DNA of 11,086 nucleotides from an uncultured Alistipes sp. (GTDB lineage: Bacteria; Bacteroidota; Bacteroidia; Bacteroidales; Rikenellaceae). The stretch lies in contig CAAGKW010000117.1 in NCBI GenBank assembly GCA_900770585.1, positions 1 to 11,086 of the forward strand. The letters are read 5' to 3'. Below, in pieces: positions 6,980 through 11,086 of this stretch; the first letter of the stretch is position 1; every line of letters starts with the position of its first letter. The notes under the pieces were generated by a model that was not told where the DNA came from, did no database searches, and was given only the letters and a program-made list of their open reading frames with translations. Position numbers and translations under genes: made by a program.

Positions 6980-8422
6980 TTATCCTACACTACCTTCGAG
7001 GCTGATAGCCAACAACTTTTGCGCCTCGACGGCAAACTCCATAGGCAACTTGCTCAGCACCTCCTTAGCATAACCATTGACGATCAGACCCACAGCGTCC
7101 TCGGTCGACAGACCTCGTTGATTGCAGTAGAAGAGCTGCTCTTCGGAGATTTTCGAAGTCGTAGCCTCGTGCTCAACTACGGCCGACGGATTCTGTACGT
7201 CCATATATGGGAATGTATGCGCGCCACACTTGTCGCCAATGAGCAACGAGTCGCACTGCGAGTAGTTGCGAGCGTTCTCGGCGCCCTTAGCCACACGCAC
7301 CAGACCGCGATAGCTGTTCTGGCTGCGACCTGCCGAGATGCCCTTTGATACGATGCGCGAACGGGTGTTGCGACCGATGTGAATCATCTTTGTACCCGTA
7401 TCTGCCTGCTGGAAGTTGTTGGTCATCGCCACCGAGTAGAACTCCGCCACGCTGTTGTCGCCCGCGAGGATACAACTCGGATATTTCCACGTGATTGCCG
7501 AGCCGGTTTCGACCTGCGTCCACGACAGGCGTGCGTTGTCGCCCTTGCAGATACCGCGCTTGGTTACGAAGTTGTAGATACCACCCTTGCCCTCTTTGTC
7601 GCCCGGGTACCAATTCTGTACGGTCGAATATTTCACCTCGGCATCTTTCAGCACGACGATCTCGACAACGGCTGCGTGCAGCTGATTCTCATCGCGTTGC
7701 GGCGCGGTACAACCTTCGAGGTAGCTCACATACGAACCTTCGTCGGCCACGATCAACGTTCGCTCGAACTGACCCGTTACTGCGGCATTGATACGGAAAT
7801 AGGTGCTCAATTCCATCGGGCAATGCACGCCCTTCGGGATATAACAGAACGATCCGTCCGAGAATACCGCTGCGTTCAGCGCCGTGAAGAAGTTGTCGGC
7901 ATAGGGCACCACGCTACCCAGGTACTTGCGCACCAATTCGGGATAGTCGCGTACTGCCTCGCTGATCGAGCAGAAGATGATGCCCTTCTCGGCCAGCACC
8001 TCCTTGAAGGTTGTCTTGACCGAAACAGAGTCCATCACCGCATCGACCGCCACGCCCGACAGCGCCATCTGCTCTTCGAGTGGAATACCCAGCTTGTCGA
8101 ACGTACGACGCAACTCGGGGTCGACTTCGTCCATCGAGTTGAGTTTGGGTTTTGTACGCGGTGCGGCGTAATAGATTATGTCTTGGTAATCAATTTCGGG
8201 AATATCGAGGTGGGCCCACGTTGGCATAGTCATCGTGAGCCAATGGTTGTAGGCTTTAAGACGATATGCTGTAAGCCACTCAGGTTCACCTTTTTTATGC
8301 GAGATGAGTCGCACGACATCTTCGTTCAGACCGCGCGGAATTGTTTCGGTCTCGATGTCGGTGGTGAATCCGTATTTGTATTCGTTGCCGAGGTCGGCAA
8401 TTATCTTATCTCTTTCTTCCAT
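6980..8422 (-). CDS. sufB: Fe-S cluster assembly scaffold SufB
   Basis: Predicted 480-residue SufB, first gene of the operon and core scaffold protein of the SUF pathway. It accepts persulfide sulfur from SufS and holds the nascent Fe-S cluster in complex with SufC and SufD. The C-terminal half is highly conserved: [20 protein letters not shown] (387-406), then [11 protein letters not shown] and [15 protein letters not shown], ending in the classic [19 protein letters not shown]390 aligns with E. coli C405, the proposed sulfur-accepting site, and C238 in [11 protein letters not shown] with E. coli C254. The protein lacks about 15 residues at the N-terminus relative to E. coli. The start is ATG at 8420-8422, followed by MEERDKII; it sits about 18 bases below the predicted transcription start of the promoter at 8447-8478, so the leader is very short and has no Shine-Dalgarno sequence. 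Confidence 0.98.
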   Translation of the reverse strand: MEERDKIIADLGNEYKYGFTTDIETETIPRGLNEDVVRLISHKKGEPEWLTAYRLKAYNHWLTMTMPTWAHLDIPEIDYQDIIYYAAPRTKPKLNSMDEVDPELRRTFDKLGIPLEEQMALSGVAVDAVMDSVSVKTTFKEVLAEKGIIFCSISEAVRDYPELVRKYLGSVVPYADNFFTALNAAVFSDGSFCYIPKGVHCPMELSTYFRINAAVTGQFERTLIVADEGSYVSYLEGCTAPQRDENQLHAAVVEIVVLKDAEVKYSTVQNWYPGDKEGKGGIYNFVTKRGICKGDNARLSWTQVETGSAITWKYPSCILAGDNSVAEFYSVAMTNNFQQADTGTKMIHIGRNTRSRIVSKGISAGRSQNSYRGLVRVAKGAENARNYSQCDSLLIGDKCGAHTFPYMDVQNPSAVVEHEATTSKISEEQLFYCNQRGLSTEDAVGLIVNGYAKEVLSKLPMEFAVEAQKLLAISLEGSVG

Positions 8423-8446
8423 TTATAATGTACTCGTTGTAATCTA

Positions 8447-8478
8447 CAAAGATACAAATTTGCTCTCAAAACTACAAA
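8447..8478 (-). promoter_or_regulatory. Bacteroidota-type promoter of the sufBCDS operon
   Basis: Read on the minus strand, TTTG (8475-8478) is followed after exactly 20 bases by TATCTTTG (8447-8454). This matches the TTTG / TAnnTTTG pair recognised by the primary sigma factor of Bacteroides and relatives. Transcription should start near 8440, leaving about 18 bases of leader before the sufB ATG. It is the best promoter in the window. Confidence 0.85.
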
Positions 8479-8548
8479 TTTTGCGCCCTCTTTCCGCACT
8501 CAACAAAAATATTGAGCCTCCGTAGCGTACACTCAACCTGAAAATCGC

Positions 8549-8556
8549 TATCTTTG
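8549..8556 (+). promoter_or_regulatory. -7 element of the CYTH gene promoter
   Basis: TATCTTTG at 8549-8556 matches the Bacteroidota TAnnTTTG -7 consensus on the plus strand. No good TTTG element lies 19-21 bases upstream (8524-8529 reads AGCGTA region), so activity may be modest or need an activator. Transcription would begin around 8561-8563, which rules out a start codon at the TTG at 8554 and supports the ATG at 8578. Confidence 0.65.
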
Positions 8557-8577
8557 CAACAAACGAACAGCAAAGTT

Positions 8578-9042
8578 ATGGCATTGGAGATTGAGCGTAA
8601 ATTTTTGGTCGCGGGCGATTATAAGTCGTCGGCCACCTCGTGCGAGCGTATCGCACAGGGTTACCTGACGTCGGGAGGCGGTTGCACCGTCCGCGTTCGT
8701 GTGCGTGGCGAGCGCGGTTATCTGACTATCAAAGGCCCAAGCGCCGACGGCATTAGCCGCAGCGAGTGGGAGTACGAAGTTCCTGCCCGTGAGGCTCTCG
8801 AAATGCTCACGCTGTGCCACAGCGGAGTGATCGATAAGTGTCGCTACCTCGTTCCGTTTGAGGGACATACCTTCGAGGTCGATGAGTTCTATGGCGACAA
8901 CGAAGGTCTGACCATTGCCGAGGTCGAACTCTCTGCGCCCGACGAAGAGTTTGCCCGCCCCGAGTGGTTGGGCGAGGAGGTTACGGGCGATCGCCGCTAC
9001 TACAATTCGCACCTTGCCCGCAATCCCTTCTGCAAGTGGTAG
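8578..9042 (+). CDS. CYTH-domain protein (triphosphate tunnel metalloenzyme family)
   Basis: Predicted 154-residue stand-alone CYTH protein (PF01928), a family that hydrolyses inorganic tripolyphosphate, thiamine triphosphate or nucleotide triphosphates, or in some members makes cAMP, using a divalent metal inside a beta-barrel tunnel. Tunnel-lining residues are visible in order: E4-I-E6-R-K8 (EIERKFLV), the R39/R41/R43 series in TVRVRVRG, K52 in LTIKGP, E63/E65/E67 in EWEYEVP, K87 and R89, E100/D102/E103 in FEVDEFY, E115/E117 in AEVEL, and the end motif EVTGDRRYYNSHLA. The start is taken at ATG 8578 because the family begins MxxEIERKFLV and because the in-frame TTG at 8554 lies within the promoter element. 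By length and motifs it resembles bacterial tripolyphosphatases of the short type; substrate is not decided by sequence. It diverges from sufB and is monocistronic, ending before the terminator at 9061-9096. Confidence 0.93.
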   Translation: MALEIERKFLVAGDYKSSATSCERIAQGYLTSGGGCTVRVRVRGERGYLTIKGPSADGISRSEWEYEVPAREALEMLTLCHSGVIDKCRYLVPFEGHTFEVDEFYGDNEGLTIAEVELSAPDEEFARPEWLGEEVTGDRRYYNSHLARNPFCKW

Positions 9043-9060
9043 AGCCGTGCGCCACCAAAT

Positions 9061-9096
9061 AAAAATCCCGACCTCGCAACCGAGATCGGGATTTTT
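9061..9096. terminator. Bidirectional intrinsic terminator between the CYTH gene and the aldolase gene
   Basis: TCCCGA at 9066-9071 pairs with TCGGGA at 9086-9091 and CTCG at 9073-9076 with CGAG at 9081-9084, with one C-A mismatch (9072/9085) and a CAAC loop (9077-9080). The stem is extended by AAAAA (9061-9065) and TTTTT (9092-9096), giving U-tracts in both directions. It serves the plus-strand CYTH gene (stop 9042) and the minus-strand aldolase (stop 9120). Confidence 0.9.
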
Positions 9097-9119
9097 GTTT
9101 AAAGCTTTCTCGCTCTGAA

Positions 9120-10115
9120 TTACTCAACCTTACCAGCCGAACCCAGAACGTTCTCGCACTTGTGCATATAGAGCTTCTTCAACTCGTCACGAGCGGGACC
9201 CAAGTACTTGCGGGGGTCGAACTCAGCCGGGTTGTCAACGAAGATCTTACGAACAGCAGCGGTCATAGCCAGACGACCGTCCGAGTCGATGTTGATCTTG
9301 CAAACTGCGCTCTTAGCAGCCTTGCGCAACTGCTCCTCGGGAATACCTACTGCATCCTTCAAAGCACCACCGTGGGTGTTGATGATCTTCACGTACTCCT
9401 GGGGAACCGACGACGAACCGTGCAGAACGATGGGGAAACCGGGGAGCTGCTTCTCGATCTCCTCCAAGATGTCGAAACGCAGTTCGGGGGGAACCAGGAT
9501 ACCGTCCTCGTTGCGGGTGCACTGCTCGGGCTTGAACTTGTTAGCGCCGTGCGAAGTACCGATCGAGATAGCCAACGAGTCGCAACCGGTCTTGGTTACG
9601 AAGTCAACAACCTCCTCGGGACGAGTGTAGTGAGCAACCTCCGACGAAACCTCGTCCTCTACACCTGCCAAAACGCCGAGCTCGCCCTCTACGGTTACAT
9701 CGTGCTGGTGAGCGTACTCAACAACCTTCTTGGTCAGCGCAACGTTCTCGTCATAGGGGAGGTGGCTACCGTCGATCATAACCGACGAGAAACCCATATC
9801 GATGCAATCCTTGCAGAGCTCGAACGAGTTACCGTGGTCGAGGTGCAGAACGATAGGAATGTTCTTACCCAACTCCTTAGCGTACTCAACAGCGCCCTGA
9901 GCCATATAGCGAAGCAGAGTCTGGTTAGCGTACTTACGTGCACCCGACGAAACCTGCAAGATTACGGGCGACGAGCACTCAACGCAAGCCGAGATGATAG
10001 CCTGCATCTGCTCCATATTGTTAAAGTTGAAAGCGGGGATAGCGTAACCGCCCTTGATAGCGTCAGCGAACATCTCACGGGTGTTCACCAAGCCGAGATC
10101 TTTGTAAGATACCAT
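9120..10115 (-). CDS. fba: Class II fructose-bisphosphate aldolase
   Basis: Predicted 331-residue zinc-dependent aldolase that splits fructose 1,6-bisphosphate into dihydroxyacetone phosphate and glyceraldehyde 3-phosphate, in glycolysis and gluconeogenesis in the cytoplasm. Catalytic landmarks: HLDHGN (91-96) with catalytic D93 and zinc ligand H94, MIDGSHLPYDEN (113-124), EGELG (143-147), GTSHGANK (186-193) with zinc ligand H189, VLHGSSSVP (230-238) with zinc ligand H232, and the phosphate/substrate-binding KINIDSDGR (273-281). The SSSVP form of the loop and the length place it with class IIB-like aldolases and not with E. coli FbaA (class IIA). A related fold, tagatose-bisphosphate aldolase, is less likely given the central-metabolism neighbour and the overall match. 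The start is ATG at 10113-10115. A promoter-like element at 10236-10266 would give a leader of about 114 bases. The gene ends 24 bases before the terminator on its strand. Confidence 0.96.
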   Translation of the reverse strand: MVSYKDLGLVNTREMFADAIKGGYAIPAFNFNNMEQMQAIISACVECSSPVILQVSSGARKYANQTLLRYMAQGAVEYAKELGKNIPIVLHLDHGNSFELCKDCIDMGFSSVMIDGSHLPYDENVALTKKVVEYAHQHDVTVEGELGVLAGVEDEVSSEVAHYTRPEEVVDFVTKTGCDSLAISIGTSHGANKFKPEQCTRNEDGILVPPELRFDILEEIEKQLPGFPIVLHGSSSVPQEYVKIINTHGGALKDAVGIPEEQLRKAAKSAVCKINIDSDGRLAMTAAVRKIFVDNPAEFDPRKYLGPARDELKKLYMHKCENVLGSAGKVE

Positions 10116-10235
10116 AGTTGTGTTAAATGTTGTATTAAGTTATAACTTGAATTTCAATGGTTTAATATGTTGCTTATCGCGTGTGTGCGTTGGTTGTTGC
10201 AGCACATTCGACGATGCAAGTTATTAAAATCTTTG

Positions 10236-10266
10236 CAAAAATACTAAATTTTTGAATACCACCATA
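10236..10266 (-). promoter_or_regulatory. Probable fba promoter
   Basis: On the minus strand, TATTTTTG (10236-10243) fits the TAnnTTTG -7 consensus, with TATG (10263-10266, one mismatch from TTTG) 19 bases upstream. Transcription would start near 10229, giving a leader of about 114 bases before the fba ATG. The surrounding AT-richness raises the chance of a coincidental match. Confidence 0.5.
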
Positions 10267-10310
10267 CTTTCCGACCGAAATTAATGCAATAAAAACACAT
10301 TTTTTACCAC

Positions 10311-10347
10311 TTTATTGTGCCCCCGGCCGGCAACTGCGCATAATAAA
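10311..10347. repeat. Inverted repeat with GC-rich centre, between the two divergent promoters
   Basis: TTTATTGTGC (10311-10320) and GCATAATAAA (10338-10347) are inverted copies differing at one position, which would be a G-T wobble in RNA. The 17-base centre contains the perfect palindrome CCGGCCGG (10323-10330), a sharp GC island in AT-rich surroundings. A related half-motif, GCAATAAAAAC, occurs at 10286-10296. The position, about 50 bases upstream of the fumarase -33 element, suits an activator or repressor site, but no known operator was recognised. Confidence 0.5.
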
Positions 10348-10399
10348 AACCAACCTCGCTAAAAAATCTTTACTAATATAAAAATATCCTCCGTAAATG

Positions 10400-10431
10400 T
10401 TAGTCGTTTCACAATGTTTTTTGTATATTTG
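10400..10431 (+). promoter_or_regulatory. Promoter of the fumarate hydratase gene
   Basis: TATATTTG (10424-10431) matches the TAnnTTTG -7 consensus and is preceded at exactly 20 bases by TTAG (10400-10403), one mismatch from TTTG. Transcription should begin around 10436-10438, giving a leader of about 80 bases before the ATG at 10519. Confidence 0.72.
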
Positions 10432-10437
10432 CAGTTA

Positions 10438-10462
10438 GATTTGCCGTGAAGTGTGGCAGATC
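10438..10462 (+). promoter_or_regulatory. Stem-loop at the predicted 5' end of the fumarase mRNA
   Basis: GATTTGCC (10438-10445) can pair with GGCAGATC (10455-10462) over 8 bp, one of them a G-U wobble, closing a 9-base loop. It starts at or within a few bases of the predicted transcription start, a place where hairpins often protect mRNA from 5' decay. No riboswitch family was recognised. Confidence 0.45.
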
Positions 10463-10518
10463 GAGCAGTAAACCGAAATTTAAACAAGTTAAACAAATAC
10501 AAAATTCATTTAAACGCT

Positions 10519-11086
10519 ATGGCTGATTTCATCTATCAGGAGCCGTTCCCTATCGAAAACGATACTACGGAATATCGTCTCCTTACCAAAGACTATGTGA
10601 AAGTTGTTGAGTGCGACGGTCGTCGTATTCTGAAAGTTGATCCCAAGGGCTTGGAGCTGTTGGCAAAAGAGGCTTACAACGACGTTTCGTTCTATCTGCG
10701 TGCATCGCACTTGCAGAAGTTGGCTAACATTCTCGAAGATCCCGAAGCTACCGACAACGATAAGTTCGTGGCTTACACTATGTTGCTCAACCAGTGTGTA
10801 GCTGCCGAGGGTGAGCTGCCTACCTGCCAGGATACCGGTACCGCAATCTGCATCGGTAAGAAGGGTGAGGACGTTTACACGGGCGCTGACGACGCTGAGT
10901 GCATCACTCGCGGTGTTTACGAGACCTACAAGGAGCGCAACCTCCGTTACTCGCAGGTTGTTCCCTTCGATATGCTCAACGAGAAGAATAGCGGCACCAA
11001 CCTGCCCGCACAGATCGACCTCTATGCAACTCAGGGCAACGAGTATAAGTTCTTGTTCATCACCAAGGGTGGTGGCTCGGCTAACA
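10519..11086 (+). CDS. fumA: Class I (4Fe-4S) fumarate hydratase, N-terminal part (3' end outside window)
   Basis: The frame is open from ATG 10519 to the window edge, 189 codons of a protein that is normally about 540-550 residues. It resembles E. coli FumA/FumB from the first residues: [29 protein letters not shown], then [41 protein letters not shown] and [11 protein letters not shown]103 in PTCQDTG is the first of the three cysteines that hold the oxygen-sensitive 4Fe-4S cluster; the other two would lie beyond the edge. The enzyme interconverts fumarate and malate, which in anaerobic Bacteroidales serves the reductive branch to succinate. The start has no Shine-Dalgarno site but a very A-rich leader, usual in this phylum. 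The gene has its own promoter (10400-10431) and diverges from fba. It depends on Fe-S assembly, for which the suf operon lies a few kilobases away. Confidence 0.95.
   Translation, partial: MADFIYQEPFPIENDTTEYRLLTKDYVKVVECDGRRILKVDPKGLELLAKEAYNDVSFYLRASHLQKLANILEDPEATDNDKFVAYTMLLNQCVAAEGELPTCQDTGTAICIGKKGEDVYTGADDAECITRGVYETYKERNLRYSQVVPFDMLNEKNSGTNLPAQIDLYATQGNEYKFLFITKGGGSAN

Larger units (their letters stand above)
10116..10518. other. 403-bp divergent control region between fba and the fumarase gene
   Basis: This is the longest stretch without a gene. It is AT-rich except for a short GC island at 10320-10340. It holds a leftward promoter for fba (10236-10266), a rightward promoter for the fumarase (10400-10431), a 12-bp perfect palindrome at 10137-10148 within the fba leader, an inverted repeat at 10311-10347, a further related half-motif at 10286-10296, and a leader hairpin at 10438-10462. 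No convincing open frame or structured-RNA family was recognised. Confidence 0.7.

Noticed and set aside
7379..8428. A 349-codon open frame antisense to sufB
   Set aside because: SufB on the other strand is unmistakable and full length; the antisense product is His/Arg/Val-rich without family resemblance.
8554..8580. TTG at 8554 as an earlier start for the CYTH protein
   Set aside because: The TTG lies within the TATCTTTG promoter element, upstream of the likely transcription start, and family members begin at the ATG equivalent of 8578 (MALEIERKF).
9162..10145. A 327-codon open frame antisense to the aldolase
   Set aside because: The aldolase carries every catalytic motif; the antisense frame is a by-product of strong codon bias in a highly expressed gene.
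1..11086. Defence island, prophage, CRISPR array or mobile element
   Set aside because: No integrase, transposase, terminal repeats, repeat-spacer pattern, tRNA-adjacent junction or defence-type domain was found; gene content and base composition look uniformly chromosomal.

Overview
The window reads as a chromosomal stretch from a member of the Bacteroidota, probably Bacteroidales and possibly an Alistipes/Rikenellaceae-like gut organism. Three things point there: promoters of the TAnnTTTG type with an upstream TTTG element, few Shine-Dalgarno sites in front of genes, and protein families typical of the group (sufBCDS operon order, Ser-rich lipoproteins with an acidic residue pair after the lipobox Cys, a CYTH protein starting MALEIERKFLV). 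Genus assignment is an inference; no rRNA or other marker gene is present.

Layout. 1-3610, plus strand: a co-oriented cell-envelope cluster made of the C-terminal part of a beta-lactamase-family serine hydrolase (cut by the window edge), a secreted TPM-domain membrane protein with a zinc ribbon and Gly-rich tail, a LemA protein, and a second, lipoprotein-type serine hydrolase with an extra N-terminal beta-sandwich-like domain. It ends at a strong bidirectional terminator (3631-3665). 3686-8422, minus strand: the SUF iron-sulfur assembly operon, transcribed sufB-sufC-sufD-sufS from a well-formed promoter at 8447-8478. 8578-9042, plus strand: a CYTH-domain protein divergent from sufB, followed by a second bidirectional terminator (9061-9096). 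9120-10115, minus strand: class II fructose-bisphosphate aldolase. 10519 to the end, plus strand: the N-terminal third of a class I (4Fe-4S) fumarate hydratase, divergent from the aldolase across a 403-bp intergenic region holding two promoters and repeated motifs.

How it fits together. SufBCD is the scaffold complex and SufS the sulfur donor for Fe-S cluster assembly; the class I fumarase nearby is an obvious client enzyme, though it has its own promoter. Aldolase and fumarase are central-carbon genes sharing one divergent control region. The TPM and LemA genes form a recurrent pair whose molecular role is poorly understood; here they sit between two penicillin-recognising-fold serine hydrolases, suggesting an envelope-related unit. 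Most of the window is ordinary housekeeping content. The least explained parts are the TPM/LemA/hydrolase cluster and the aldolase-fumarase intergenic region. I saw no tRNA, rRNA, CRISPR array, insertion sequence or phage signature.
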